Positions 1 to 9,168 of a DNA stretch of 64,000 nt are shown here, piece by piece (position 1 is the stretch's first letter; every line of letters starts with the position of its first letter). The stretch spans positions 79,798 through 143,797 of the forward strand of contig CAZLFA010000001.1 in NCBI GenBank assembly GCA_964558665.1. The letters are read 5' to 3'. Origin of the DNA: CAZLFA01 sp964558665 (lineage in GTDB: Bacteria; Desulfobacterota; Syntrophia; Syntrophales; PHBD01). Under the pieces are notes generated by a model. That model was not told the DNA's origin and searched no databases. It saw only the letters and a list, made by a program, of their open reading frames with translations. A program made the translations under genes and the position numbers.

Positions 1-253
1 CATCAATGTAAACGGCCTTCAGCGCGCTGTCGTAGTCATAATGCTTCTTCTGAATTTCCGTCATATCGAAATTGCCCAACTGGGCAGGCCGGCATGATTT
101 TATGGCATCCGTGATTGCCGGACGCAGGCCGGCTCTTTTGATCGCCTCTTTGATTACAACTCTACCCATCTCCACAACGGAGATTCCCTTTAATGAACCG
201 CCGAATTCTCCGACAGCGGTTCTTGCACCACTTACAATTACTGCATCTCTCAT
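1..253 (-). CDS. Thiolase (acetyl-CoA acetyltransferase family), N-terminal part only
   Basis: The protein starts MRDAVIVSGARTAVGEFGGS, the classic N-terminus of thiolases, which condense or cleave acyl-CoAs in beta-oxidation or acetoacetyl-CoA formation. Only about 84 residues are present because the gene runs off the left edge, so neither the acyl-accepting Cys nor the C-terminal catalytic residues can be checked. The ATG at 251-253 is preceded by a good GGAGA ribosome site. The gene lies downstream of, and in the same direction as, the acyl-CoA ligase at 355-1812, about 100 bp away, which suits a fatty acid or acyl-CoA degradation operon. The exact substrate cannot be told. Confidence 0.85.
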   Translation of the reverse strand, partial: MRDAVIVSGARTAVGEFGGSLKGISVVEMGRVVIKEAIKRAGLRPAITDAIKSCRPAQLGNFDMTEIQKKHYDYDSALKAVYID

Positions 254-354
254 CCTGCTATCTCCTTTCAAAAAAGTTTATGTTTTTTTTAAATTCCTGG
301 TCCTGTTGATGGAGGCCTCGCCAACATCTCATCCGGGAAGTTAAGTGTCGTTTT

Positions 355-1812
355 TTATTCATCTGGAATGGCGTCAACGAACTCCACCTCTCTGGGAATC
401 TTGTATGACGACAGATAGGTGCGGCAGTGCTTCAATATGTCCCTTTCATCCGCTGCGATGTCAGGGTTTTTGATAATAAAGGCTTTGACGATCTCGCCTC
501 TCATAAGGTCGGGCTGGGATATTATACGAGACTCCTTCACGGCAGGATGCATGCTCAGGACAATCTCCACCTCTTTCGGATAGACGTTAAATCCGCTGGT
601 AATAACCATGCGCTTTTTTCTTCCTGTCAGGAAGATGTATCCATCCCGGTCAATGTAACCAAGATCACTCGTATGGAGCCAGCCCTCCCTGATGACCTGG
701 GTTGTGGCATCCGGGTCCTTGTAGTAGCCTTTCATGACATTGGGGCCGCGTATGATTAGTTCACCGGTTTCTCCGGCGGGCAGATCAACACCTTGGTCGT
801 CAATAATGCGCGCCTCCACACCGGGGATCGGTATTCCTATGGAGCCGGGCTTAAAAGGCATGTCGAGACGGCTTAAGGCAGTTATGGGAGACGCCTCGGT
901 AAGGCCGTAGCCTTCCAGCAGTTTGACATTGAATTTGGGCGCGAAGACGTTGAATATCTCAACATTCATGGCCGAGCCGCCGGTGATGCAGAAGCGCAGA
1001 GAACTGATATCATACTGATCAGCCTTGTCATGAAAGAGCATTCCCAGAAAAAGCCTGGGAACGGCGCAGATGTATGTTACTTTCTCGTTCTGAATGGCGG
1101 AGAAGATGGTGTCCAGGGTGAATCTTTCCATGAGCACCGTGCTGGCGCCCGATTTGAGAATGGCAATCATGTTTGCCGCTGCGCCGAAGGAGTGAAAGAA
1201 GGGGATGACGGCCAGCGCCCGGTCGTTTTCATCACCGTCACCCAGGACTTTAAGGAGTGCGGCCTGGGTCATGAGATTGTTGTGTGTCAGAACGGCGCCC
1301 AGAGGTTTGCCCGTAAGTCCCGATGTATAGATCATGACGGCATCGTCGTCACCGTCGATGCCTGCCGTTTCCAGCTCAAAAGGCCCCTGGTTGACGATGG
1401 TCCGGAATTGCGAATCCTCTTTTTCATCCGTCAGGATCAGGTGCTTGCAAAGAGGCAGCCTGTCTTTGATCTCATCATACCGTCTGGCTGATGATGTTAC
1501 CGTGATGAAAACCTTTGAGTCGCTGTTATGGAGAAAGTGGTGGAGTTCATAAGGCGTGGACATCACGTTGATAGTTACAACAACGGCGCCGATTTTCTGG
1601 GCGGCAAAATATGATATGACAAAATCGGGACTGTTGGGAAGCATGATGGATATATGATCACCCTTGCCTATCCCCAACTTTTTAAGGTGATTTCCCAAGG
1701 CGTTGACGGCCCGATTTAATTCTGCATAGGTGATTCTTTTTCCTTCGTGAATGAGAGCAATGCGTTCCGGAAACCGCGAGCAGCTCTCTTCTATCATGCT
1801 CCCTAGGTTCAT
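355..1812 (-). CDS. AMP-dependent acyl-CoA synthetase/ligase, atypical (lacks C-terminal catalytic Lys segment)
   Basis: A 485-residue member of the adenylate-forming family, expected to activate a carboxylic acid with ATP and CoA. The family features seen are the P-loop region (YTSGLTGKPLGAVLTH), the GYGLTEASP adenine-binding motif and the hinge block with GWLHTSDLGYIDRDGY followed by TGRKKRMVITSGFNVYP. Two things are odd. The P-loop normally reads TSGTTGxPKG, but here the second Thr is Leu and the Lys is Leu. The protein also stops at VDAIPDE, just before the usual PxTxxGKxxRR segment that carries the catalytic Lys. The start at 1812 (MNLGSM) has AGGAAAGG upstream; an in-frame ATG at 1872 has no good ribosome site. 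It is probably co-transcribed with the thiolase. Family assignment is firm; activity is uncertain. Confidence 0.85.
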   Translation of the reverse strand: MNLGSMIEESCSRFPERIALIHEGKRITYAELNRAVNALGNHLKKLGIGKGDHISIMLPNSPDFVISYFAAQKIGAVVVTINVMSTPYELHHFLHNSDSKVFITVTSSARRYDEIKDRLPLCKHLILTDEKEDSQFRTIVNQGPFELETAGIDGDDDAVMIYTSGLTGKPLGAVLTHNNLMTQAALLKVLGDGDENDRALAVIPFFHSFGAAANMIAILKSGASTVLMERFTLDTIFSAIQNEKVTYICAVPRLFLGMLFHDKADQYDISSLRFCITGGSAMNVEIFNVFAPKFNVKLLEGYGLTEASPITALSRLDMPFKPGSIGIPIPGVEARIIDDQGVDLPAGETGELIIRGPNVMKGYYKDPDATTQVIREGWLHTSDLGYIDRDGYIFLTGRKKRMVITSGFNVYPKEVEIVLSMHPAVKESRIISQPDLMRGEIVKAFIIKNPDIAADERDILKHCRTYLSSYKIPREVEFVDAIPDE

Positions 1813-1943
1813 CGCATACAGCCCTTTCCTATAATGCCGCCAGTTTATCCCATGAAAGGCATTTTTTTTCAACAGAATAATTGACTAAAAGGAACCGCTC
1901 CCGAGCGAAGATATTAACCTGTTTATGCTTGCTGTTCCGGTTC

Positions 1944-2771
1944 CTAAAATGACCCGCTGCGTATAAAATTTATGGCGTTTTTGAAAAGTGCGAGCCCCAT
2001 GCCCTCTTCCGGCAGTTTTTCCCTTGTCCATCTCGGGTGATTGGTATAGTGCAGGAACGCTTCAGGATGCGGCATGAGGCCGAAAATCCTTCCCGAACTG
2101 TTGCATATTCCGGCAATGGCGTCGATTGACCCGTTGGGGTTAGCCGGATATGACATGGTTGCCGTTCGGCAGTTGCTGTCGCTATACTGAACGGCCACCA
2201 ATTTTTCCCGGTGCAACCTCGCCAGACAGCTTTCGTCTTTGGCGACGAATTTGCCTTCGCCGTGGCGAACGGGAAGATAAATCCCTGCCAGGCCTTTTGT
2301 GTAGACGCAGGGGCTGTCCGGATTGGTGGCAAGATATACCCAGCGATCCTCGAACCTTCCGGAATCGTTAAAGGTGAGCGTTGTTGTCTGTGAGACATAA
2401 TCATTATCGAATCCGGGCAATAGGCCCGTCTTAACCATTAGTTGAAACCCGTTGCAGACGCCGAGAATCAGTTTGCCGGCCCTGATGAAGCGGGCGACCT
2501 GATCATAAAGCTTCTCGCTGCTTCCTGCTATCTTCGCATGCAGTATCCTGTTCGCCCCCGCCTTGGCCGATCCCAGGTCATCGCCGTCCAGAAATCCGCC
2601 GGGAAGATTCAGAAAATGATAATCGTCCAGCGTTGTTTCTCCGGACAGGAGAGAACTTATATGAATGATGTCAACCACATCGGAACCGGCAAGCCTGCAG
2701 GCATGAGCCATCTCTGTTTCGCAGTTGGTTCCATTTCCCGTGATAACTATTGATTTTACTTTTCCTGGCAT
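1944..2771 (-). CDS. purQ: Phosphoribosylformylglycinamidine synthase, glutamine amidotransferase subunit
   Basis: PurQ hydrolyses glutamine and passes ammonia to PurL in the fourth step of de novo purine synthesis. The class I amidotransferase nucleophile elbow is seen as GVCNGFQLM, with Cys near residue 105, and the His-x-Glu part of the triad as MPHPEAF near the C-terminus. At 275 residues it is longer than Bacillus-type PurQ (about 230). The start has AAGGA seven bases upstream. It follows purL on the same strand with a gap of 10 bp, so the two are surely co-transcribed. Confidence 0.93.
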   Translation of the reverse strand: MPGKVKSIVITGNGTNCETEMAHACRLAGSDVVDIIHISSLLSGETTLDDYHFLNLPGGFLDGDDLGSAKAGANRILHAKIAGSSEKLYDQVARFIRAGKLILGVCNGFQLMVKTGLLPGFDNDYVSQTTTLTFNDSGRFEDRWVYLATNPDSPCVYTKGLAGIYLPVRHGEGKFVAKDESCLARLHREKLVAVQYSDSNCRTATMSYPANPNGSIDAIAGICNSSGRIFGLMPHPEAFLHYTNHPRWTREKLPEEGMGLALFKNAINFIRSGSF

Positions 2772-2781
2772 CCTTTATTCC

Positions 2782-5760
2782 TTAAAAGTCCAGAGGAGCG
2801 AGCCATGCTGCTTTGAGGCCGCTGATGTCGGTTTCTATAATCCGTTCGCCTTTGATGCCCTTTATTCTCAGAGTCTGTTCGACTAGGACAGAGCCTATGA
2901 ATCTGGCGACCGAGCCGGCCATTTCCCTTTCGAAGGCTTTCTGATGGACCGGATCAACCGTGACGATGAAACGGCTCTGGGTTTCGGAAAAGAGCAGGTA
3001 ATCGTTTCTGGTTATTCCGGTGGAAGGCACCAGAGAAAGATCGATATCCATTCCCAAACCGCCTGCAAATGCAGATTCAGCAAGGGCAACGCCCAGACCG
3101 CCGTCCGCGCAGTCGTGGCAGGAGGCGACAAGTCCTTTTTCGATTGCCAGGCTTAGCGCCTGGTAAAGGATTTTTGCCTTGGCGGCATTTACTTTCGGCA
3201 CGTTGTTTCCTGTATATCCCCGGCAGGCAAACCACTCTGAGCCGCCCAGTTCCGCGTAGGTCTCTCCCAGCACATAGATGAGGTGCCCGGCAGCCTTTAC
3301 ATCCATGGTTACCGCCTTGCGGACATCCTTAATCCTGCCTATTGTTGAAAACAGAAGAGTGGGCGGTATCGATATCCTGATTTCGCCGATCTGGTAATCG
3401 TTTTTCATGCTGTCTTTGCCCGATATGCAGGGGACGCCGTATGCTACGGCATAGTCATAAAGGGCCATATTGGCGCGTACCAGTTGGGCAAGTTTATATT
3501 CTCCGTCCGGTGTCTTTTCCGACTGCACGGGATCGCACCAGCAGAAATTGTCCAGGCCCGCAAGGTGGTCGAGGTTACCGCCGACGGCGATTACGTTTCT
3601 CACTGCCTCATCGATGGCGCAGGCAGCCATGTGGTAGGCGTCGATATCGCTGTAACGGGGACAGATGCCGTTGGCCACGACCACCCCCTCGAAGGAATCG
3701 AGCAGGGGGCGAATGACGGCAGCGTCGCCGGGGCCGTCGTTATTGATGCCGACCAGGGGTTTTACAACGCTGCCTCCCTGAACTTCGTGATCATAACGTC
3801 GGATAACCGATTCCTTGCTGCAAATGTTCAGGCGGGACAGCATCTCTTTCAGCGCCTTGCCGTAGTCCGGCGGTTCGGAGAAATCCGGTTCCGGATGAAG
3901 GGGTTGCGACCATTTTGCCTTCAATGTCATCTGGGGAAGACCGTCGTGGAGAAAATCCATACCGAGATATGCAACCGTTCTTTCACCGTAGCGTACATGA
4001 AACCATCCGGAGTCTGTGTATGTACCGACCACCGTGGCCTCCACATCCATCTTTTTAGCGAGAGCAAGGAAGGCATCGATTTGTTGCGGATCAACGGCCA
4101 GGGTCATTCTTTCCTGTGATTCAGAGATAAGAATTTCCCATGGTTTCAGCCCGGAATACTTCAGGGGCGCTTTTTTCAGGTCGATCTCACAGCCGCCCGA
4201 CAGGCGGGCCGTTTCACCTACCGAGGAGGAAAGGCCGCCGGCGCCGTTGTCCGTAATGCATCTGTACAGACCGCGATCCCTGGCAATCAGCAGGAAGTCG
4301 GTCATTTTCTTCTGCGTAATGGGGTCGCCTATCTGGACGGCTGTGACCGGTGAGCCTTCGTGCAGTTCCTCGGAAGAGAAGGTTGCGCCGTGGATTCCGT
4401 CCTTGCCGATGCGGCCTCCCGTCATGACGATCAGATCACCCGGCACGATTTTCTTTGTATAGGAAGGCTCGCCGCCGATGGATGAGGGCATAATGCCTCC
4501 CGTACCGCAGTAAACAAGCGGCTTTCCCAGATATCTTTCGTCGAATACAATGCAGCCGTTGATCGTGGGGATACCGCTCTTGTTGCCGCCATGCTCGACG
4601 CCCTCTCTAACCCCCTCGTAAATTCTCCGCGGATGCAGAATTCTCTTGGGCAGAGGCTTGTCATAGGAGGGCGGCGCGAAGCAGAAGACATCCGTATTGA
4701 AAATCAGCTTGGCCCCTTGTCCCGTCCCGAAAGGATCACGGTTGACGCCGACAATGCCTGTCAGTGCGCCGCCATAGGGATCCAGGGCGGAAGGAGAATT
4801 GTGGGTTTCCACTTTAAATACGAGGTTATAGTCTTCATTGAAACTTATTACGCCGGCATTATCCACAAATACGGAAAGACAAAAATCACGGATGCCCTTT
4901 TGCTGCCTGATCTCCTTCGTAGAGCCTTTGATATAAGTGTCAAAAAGAGAATCGATTCTGCTGCTCTTCCCGGATTCATCCTCATAGATTATCAGGCTGT
5001 TGAATATTTTATGCTTGCAGTGTTCCGACCATGTCTGAGCCAGGCATTCCAGTTCCGCGTCGGTAATCCTATCCCCCAGCCCAACCAGTTTTCTTGCAGA
5101 AACTATTTTTTCATCGAGGAAGTAGCTCCTCAGCGTCTTCATCTCGTCAAGATTGAGGGCCAGCACCCTTTCGTTGCTTATGGCAAGAAGCTTGTCATCC
5201 GCAACATGAAGGTCTATCTCGTCCGTATCGGGGTTGCTTGATCCAGTGACCCTGGGGACATAAGGGGTCATGCCTTTTTCGGGATTCCATGTGCTGCCGT
5301 CAATAATCTCGAAATGTTCTATGAGTTCATTGGCCAGCAGGTTCGAGGCGATTTTTTCCGCTTCCGGTTTCCCGATGGAGCCGCTAAGAAGGTACTGCCT
5401 TGAAGTATAGACGGAAATCGCCTTGTCCGGGGGAATGTCCAGAAGCAGTAATATTGCCTCACGCGCCGTCTTGCCGACGTTGTCGGTTACGCCGGGCCTG
5501 AATCCTACTTCAACCAGCCATGTAAAGTGTTCAGCCAGTCCTTTGTTGATTTTGAATTCCTGAATTATGGGATCGGAAAGGGGGCCCGCGGCAACCGCTT
5601 CCAATTCCTGAAGGGACAGGTCACCTTCTATTGTATAAACCTCGATTGTCCTGACTTTGTCGACGGAGATTTTAAGATGCTCAATTATCCTGCGCCTGAT
5701 ATTTTCGCCAAGCGCATCTCTGACCCCTGTTTTGAATCCGATTTCAATGCGATTAATCAT
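2782..5760 (-). CDS. purL: Phosphoribosylformylglycinamidine synthase with tandem N-terminal PurS-like domains
   Basis: PurL makes formylglycinamidine ribonucleotide from FGAR, ATP and ammonia supplied by PurQ. The protein has 992 residues. Residues 1 to about 150 look like two PurS-like modules in tandem: the first begins INRIEIGFKTGVRDALG, the second WLVEVGFRPGVTDNVGK. The PurL core follows, with the catalytic region QTWSEHCKHKIF, the ATP-site motif ETHNSPSALDPYGGALTG and the second-half block AVNRDPFGTG-like GVNRDPFGTGQGAK. A TTG 30 bp further up is also in frame, but ATG at 5760 fits the domain boundary and has GGAAA upstream. No separate purS gene is seen, so the fused modules probably do its job, bridging PurL and PurQ. 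Confidence 0.93.
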   Translation of the reverse strand: MINRIEIGFKTGVRDALGENIRRRIIEHLKISVDKVRTIEVYTIEGDLSLQELEAVAAGPLSDPIIQEFKINKGLAEHFTWLVEVGFRPGVTDNVGKTAREAILLLLDIPPDKAISVYTSRQYLLSGSIGKPEAEKIASNLLANELIEHFEIIDGSTWNPEKGMTPYVPRVTGSSNPDTDEIDLHVADDKLLAISNERVLALNLDEMKTLRSYFLDEKIVSARKLVGLGDRITDAELECLAQTWSEHCKHKIFNSLIIYEDESGKSSRIDSLFDTYIKGSTKEIRQQKGIRDFCLSVFVDNAGVISFNEDYNLVFKVETHNSPSALDPYGGALTGIVGVNRDPFGTGQGAKLIFNTDVFCFAPPSYDKPLPKRILHPRRIYEGVREGVEHGGNKSGIPTINGCIVFDERYLGKPLVYCGTGGIMPSSIGGEPSYTKKIVPGDLIVMTGGRIGKDGIHGATFSSEELHEGSPVTAVQIGDPITQKKMTDFLLIARDRGLYRCITDNGAGGLSSSVGETARLSGGCEIDLKKAPLKYSGLKPWEILISESQERMTLAVDPQQIDAFLALAKKMDVEATVVGTYTDSGWFHVRYGERTVAYLGMDFLHDGLPQMTLKAKWSQPLHPEPDFSEPPDYGKALKEMLSRLNICSKESVIRRYDHEVQGGSVVKPLVGINNDGPGDAAVIRPLLDSFEGVVVANGICPRYSDIDAYHMAACAIDEAVRNVIAVGGNLDHLAGLDNFCWCDPVQSEKTPDGEYKLAQLVRANMALYDYAVAYGVPCISGKDSMKNDYQIGEIRISIPPTLLFSTIGRIKDVRKAVTMDVKAAGHLIYVLGETYAELGGSEWFACRGYTGNNVPKVNAAKAKILYQALSLAIEKGLVASCHDCADGGLGVALAESAFAGGLGMDIDLSLVPSTGITRNDYLLFSETQSRFIVTVDPVHQKAFEREMAGSVARFIGSVLVEQTLRIKGIKGERIIETDISGLKAAWLAPLDF

Positions 5761-5909
5761 TTTTTTTCCAGATCTTGTTTGAAGTGGCAAGCTTTCCTGC
5801 GAGAGGATGTGACAGGTTACAGTACATCCTTTATTTGCATATCAAAAGGAGATTTATAAAGCAACACCGGAATCCGCGAAAGATACAGAAGTCCTCTGTG
5901 TCTGTCTTC

Positions 5910-6551
5910 CTATGATTCCCCGTAAGGTTTTGCGACCAGGTATTCCAGTGGTATCAGGGAGTCCAGGGTTTGCTTTTTCAGGATGTGGAACCCGGAACTT
6001 TCGACGAGATCGGAAAATGCCACGATGGTGAATCGGTTATAAGTCTTAAATCCGTAAAACCCCATGATTATTGAAATAAGTCGTGCTTTAAACGTTTCCC
6101 CGTGACAGAAGGTAGGGGCAATCAGCAGCCCCTGCGGTTTCAGAACGCGCCTGATCTCTTTCAGGCAGAGCTCCGGTTTTTTCATTACATGGAGAGCGTT
6201 TGCTACAATGCAGGCATCAAAAGCCGCATCTGAAAATGATAGCGAATAACCGTTTTGAACACTGAACTCGATGTTGTGCAGCCCTGCCCTTGCCGCCTTT
6301 TCGGTGGCTATATCGATCATGGGTCCGGAAAGGTCGGTGGCGCATACCTTCTTGACTTTTTTGGAAATCTCCTGGGTTATTATCCCGGTTCCGGCTGCGA
6401 TTTCAAGAACGGTGTCCTCCTGCCCGACATCCTTCCAGATCAGATCGATAAGTGTGGCGTATTCTTCAGAGAGGCGCTTCATGAACCGGTCATATCTGCC
6501 GGCGTATCCGTCCCAGAAGTGTCTTTCCTCTTTTAACAAGTCATTTTCCAT
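5910..6551 (-). CDS. Class I SAM-dependent methyltransferase
   Basis: A 213-residue Rossmann-type methyltransferase. Motif I is VLEIAAGTGIIT near residue 46, which binds S-adenosylmethionine. The acidic loop (VCATDLSGPMIDIA) and post-I region (FDACIVANALHVM) follow, with the typical EIRRVLKPQGLLIAPTF strand. It resembles the UbiE/small-molecule methyltransferase group, but the substrate cannot be read from sequence. AAAGG lies nine bases before the ATG. It stands between the B12 radical SAM gene upstream and purL downstream, with gaps of about 110 and 150 bp, so it need not be in the same transcript as either. Confidence 0.85.
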   Translation of the reverse strand: MENDLLKEERHFWDGYAGRYDRFMKRLSEEYATLIDLIWKDVGQEDTVLEIAAGTGIITQEISKKVKKVCATDLSGPMIDIATEKAARAGLHNIEFSVQNGYSLSFSDAAFDACIVANALHVMKKPELCLKEIRRVLKPQGLLIAPTFCHGETFKARLISIIMGFYGFKTYNRFTIVAFSDLVESSGFHILKKQTLDSLIPLEYLVAKPYGES

Positions 6552-6660
6552 TTGAGAGCCTTTTGTGCACCTTGTGATTTCACGCCGGTTGTTTGAAGTG
6601 TTGATTCATAACGGATTTGCAGGTTTTTTGCAATCTTGATAAACCGGCGGCTTACGGCAT

Positions 6661-7983
6661 TCAGACTTTGCATCCCGCGATAAAATGCCGCACATTGACG
6701 CGGCGGCTGATGTTGAGCGCCAGCAGTTGAAGGATGTCATTCTGCCCGCTCAGCACTCTTCTGCCTATGGATGAAAGAGAATAGAACTTTCTGTAAAAAT
6801 CCATATATCCCTGAAACAATTGATTGACGGTCATTTTCAGCGGTTGAAATACTACATGGTTGGTGTCGTAATAACGCCAGTTTTTGTGGAGAAGCCGGCC
6901 TTCGCTTTCCATGCGGTCGAAGAGCTGAGTTCCCGGAAGAGGGGTAAGGATATAGAAATTAGCACCGGCGATACGGTTGCTTACGCAAAAATCATAAATG
7001 TTATGAAATGCCTTTGTATCGTCATTGTCCATGCCAAAAATAAAGGACCCGAAGATATGTATTCCCGTTTTTTGAATGGCGGCAATAGCCTCCTCATATT
7101 CGGTTACGCGATTAAGGTTGTGCTTGCCCATGGCCTTGAGATTTTCCCGATTGGTTGTTTCCATGCCGACAAAAATCCACTTACAGCCGGCTCGCACAGC
7201 CAGGTCCAGCAGCTCCCTGTCTCTTGACAGGCGGAGATCTCCCTGGCCGTACCAGTTGCGCTTCAGGGGGATCATGGCTTTAAACAGTTCCTTGGCGCGC
7301 TCCGGATGACCGAACATATTGTCATCGATAAAGATAATGTCACCCGGGGGCATGGATTTCATTTCTTCGATCACTTCTTCCACAGGGCGGAAGCGAAATT
7401 TGTTTCCCCAGAAATGGGTTACGGAACAGTATTGACAGCGATGGGGACAGCCGCGTGCAGTCTCCATGACATTGTAGAAGGTGTAAGCCCCCGGCTTCAG
7501 CAGATCCAGGCGCGGCCTGGGCAATCCTTCAAGGGTGTGCAGTTTTTCAGATTTGTATATCTTTTCCATTTTGCCGGACAGAAAGTGGCCCAGCAGGTTG
7601 TCCCATGAGTATTCCGCTTCTCCTATTACCAGGGCGTCCGCGTGCGGCGCCGCCTCTTCAGGCATGAAGAAGGCATGGATGCCGCCGATGGCTACGGCGG
7701 TTCCCTTCCGGCGGAAGGTGTCGGCGATTTCGTAACCGCGCATGGCGGTCGGCGTCATGATGCTTATGCCGACCAGATCGGCCGCAGCGTTGAAGTCTAT
7801 GTCCTCCACGTTTTCATCGATGATCCGGACATCGAACCTGTCGTCTGCATGCGCGGCAAGCAAAGGCAGATTAAGCTGCGGGACCGACGATCTGGTTCGT
7901 CTTCTCAGTCCCAGACGATCCTTGTCGGCTGCAGGGTGGATCAGAAGCAGCCCGGGTTTGGAGGATCTTTTATTGTCTGTCAA
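6661..7983 (-). CDS. B12-binding domain radical SAM protein
   Basis: A 440-residue protein with an N-terminal cobalamin-binding-like Rossmann domain (about residues 10-140; VGISIMTPTAMRGYEIAD and AIGGIHAFFMPEEA) followed by a radical SAM core. The cluster motif is CPHRCQYC, a CxxxCxxC that binds [4Fe-4S] and cleaves SAM. The order B12 domain then radical SAM is typical of class B methylases and related enzymes; many have no known substrate. Translation appears to start at TTG (7981-7983), supported by AAAGGATG six bases upstream; no better ATG lies nearby. No neighbouring pathway identifies the substrate. Confidence 0.85.
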   Translation of the reverse strand: MTDNKRSSKPGLLLIHPAADKDRLGLRRRTRSSVPQLNLPLLAAHADDRFDVRIIDENVEDIDFNAAADLVGISIMTPTAMRGYEIADTFRRKGTAVAIGGIHAFFMPEEAAPHADALVIGEAEYSWDNLLGHFLSGKMEKIYKSEKLHTLEGLPRPRLDLLKPGAYTFYNVMETARGCPHRCQYCSVTHFWGNKFRFRPVEEVIEEMKSMPPGDIIFIDDNMFGHPERAKELFKAMIPLKRNWYGQGDLRLSRDRELLDLAVRAGCKWIFVGMETTNRENLKAMGKHNLNRVTEYEEAIAAIQKTGIHIFGSFIFGMDNDDTKAFHNIYDFCVSNRIAGANFYILTPLPGTQLFDRMESEGRLLHKNWRYYDTNHVVFQPLKMTVNQLFQGYMDFYRKFYSLSSIGRRVLSGQNDILQLLALNISRRVNVRHFIAGCKV

Positions 7984-8446
7984 GAGTTCATCCTTTCATG
8001 ATTTTTCATGAAAATCGCTGCGGCATCTTTCTGAAATCCGCCTGACCGGCGGTTATTTTCGAGCGTCGTTCCATTGCACTCGCAGGTGTTTAAGTCAAGG
8101 CATATTATAATAACAGCGTAAAAAAGGAGAAGGGTAGTGTCAAGAGTCTTTCGGTATTTTTTATTCCGGAGTGCGTAACAGACAGCATCGAAGTGATACC
8201 GGGCTTTTTTTAGTAAATCCTGATCATCGAAGATGCTGGGAATCTCAAAGCCTTCGAGCGTCTGCTGAGCATAGAATTCCATTGTCTTCCATGCCGACTG
8301 GTTTTCAAGAAAGCCTTTGGCGTATTCGAACCACGATCACACTTGACACTGTTCCGCTGACAAGATAGAAATCCTGAGCCCATCAAGCAACCATCAAACA
8401 AAATGTCAATCTCGATCAGGCCCACCACGGCAGATATTTCTTTGCT
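7984..8446. other. Intergenic stretch with a gene remnant
   Basis: No intact gene is supported here. The stretch holds the inverted-repeat-bounded coding remnant at 8136-8350 and otherwise low-complexity flanks. A minus-strand reading frame spanning 7980-8282 loses protein-like composition beyond the remnant and overlaps the start of the radical SAM gene, so I do not call it as a gene. Confidence 0.5.
8136..8350 (-). pseudogene. Broken coding fragment bounded by an inverted repeat
   Basis: On the minus strand, about 60 codons read like real protein, from SWFEYAKGFLENQSAWKTM through IFDDQDLLKKARYHFDAV to LRNKKYRK. There is no start codon at the head (a TGA lies just upstream) and no natural end. 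The stretch is framed by the 9-bp inverted repeat AGTGTCAAG (8136-8144) and CTTGACACT (8342-8350). It may be the leftover of an insertion sequence or of an accessory gene. I do not recognise the family. Confidence 0.35.
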
Positions 8447-8641
8447 TTACTTCCCTAACGGTGATTCCTTGCTATCCGAACGTTCCTCAATGATCACACC
8501 GTCCTGCATTACGATGACGCCGACGCCTGCCTGAGCCGCCCGCTGCCTGGCTTTCAGCGCTGCGCGCTTCATAGCTGTCTCGGCATTGACGAAATCAGGA
8601 TCGCGCTCTTTTTCATTCACAATTATTTTCTGCGCACTCAC
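8447..8641 (-). CDS. Small partner protein of zeta-toxin-like gene (possible antitoxin)
   Basis: A 64-residue, highly charged protein starting with GTG at 8641. The start is set by an AAGGAG seven bases upstream and by the four-base GTGA overlap with the stop of the kinase gene upstream. The Ala/Arg-rich middle (AETAMKRAALKARQRAAQAG) is followed by a short strand-rich tail (GVIVMQDGVIIEER). It has no recognised domain. Tight coupling to a zeta-toxin-family gene suggests an antitoxin or accessory role. This is inference from position only. Confidence 0.6.
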   Translation of the reverse strand: MSAQKIIVNEKERDPDFVNAETAMKRAALKARQRAAQAGVGVIVMQDGVIIEERSDSKESPLGK

Positions 8642-9168
8642 AGGTTCACTCCTTCCTCGACAAGTATGGGCGTTTGCGATGAGTTGTCGTAAATCACCCA
8701 TTCATCGACAATTGGTTTGTATATGATTTTAAAATTACGCAGACCGGCCGCAAATCTTCGCCGGATCGTCTCCTCGGGGACGTTATGGCCGCCTGCCTTG
8801 ACTCTCTGCTCTACACGGGCAACAGCCAATTCAGGGGAGGCAAGGCGAAGATAAAAAAGTTTTACCGTGAAGCCTTCCCTGCGCCACGCCGAAATGTGCC
8901 GGGCATAGCCCCGGCCGCTCAGGGTAGTTTCAAAGGCAAAACTATCCCCACGATGTACATGATGAAAAATTTCCTCCAACATCAGCCGCCCGGCCTTGAT
9001 TGCGGCCCTCTCCGGGTCGAAGGGGGCAAGACCTGCGGCAATCAAATCCGCGTTGACAAAAATGGGGCAGTCGGCTTCGTTCGGCAAAAACTCCTCAGCA
9101 AACGTGGTCTTCCCTGCGCCGTTTGGCCCGGCAATGATGAGTATTCTGGATCCCTTTATCGTGCTCAT
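8638..9168 (-). CDS. Zeta-toxin family P-loop kinase
   Basis: A 176-residue P-loop protein with the Walker A motif AGPNGAGKTTFAEEFLP at about residues 13-29, then FVNADLIAAGLAPFDPE and FAFETTLSGRGYARHI, which match the zeta-toxin/AAA group. Zeta toxins phosphorylate UDP-N-acetylglucosamine and block wall synthesis, but many chromosomal relatives have unproven substrates. The ATG overlaps by four bases (ATGA) the stop of a truncated reading frame upstream, and its own stop overlaps the 64-residue partner by GTGA. The three frames therefore lie on one transcript. Confidence is high for the family and low for toxicity. Confidence 0.82.
   Translation of the reverse strand: MSTIKGSRILIIAGPNGAGKTTFAEEFLPNEADCPIFVNADLIAAGLAPFDPERAAIKAGRLMLEEIFHHVHRGDSFAFETTLSGRGYARHISAWRREGFTVKLFYLRLASPELAVARVEQRVKAGGHNVPEETIRRRFAAGLRNFKIIYKPIVDEWVIYDNSSQTPILVEEGVNL

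Noticed and set aside
427..1552. Plus-strand frames opposite the acyl-CoA ligase
   Set aside because: They mirror conserved motifs of the ligase on the other strand and have no domain of their own.
3484..5241. Long plus-strand frames opposite purL
   Set aside because: Shadow frames of a GC-rich conserved gene; no ribosome sites or family likeness.
7980..8282. A 100-residue minus-strand frame as an intact gene
   Set aside because: Only its first part is protein-like, it lacks a ribosome site and it runs into the radical SAM gene start. Treated as a remnant.
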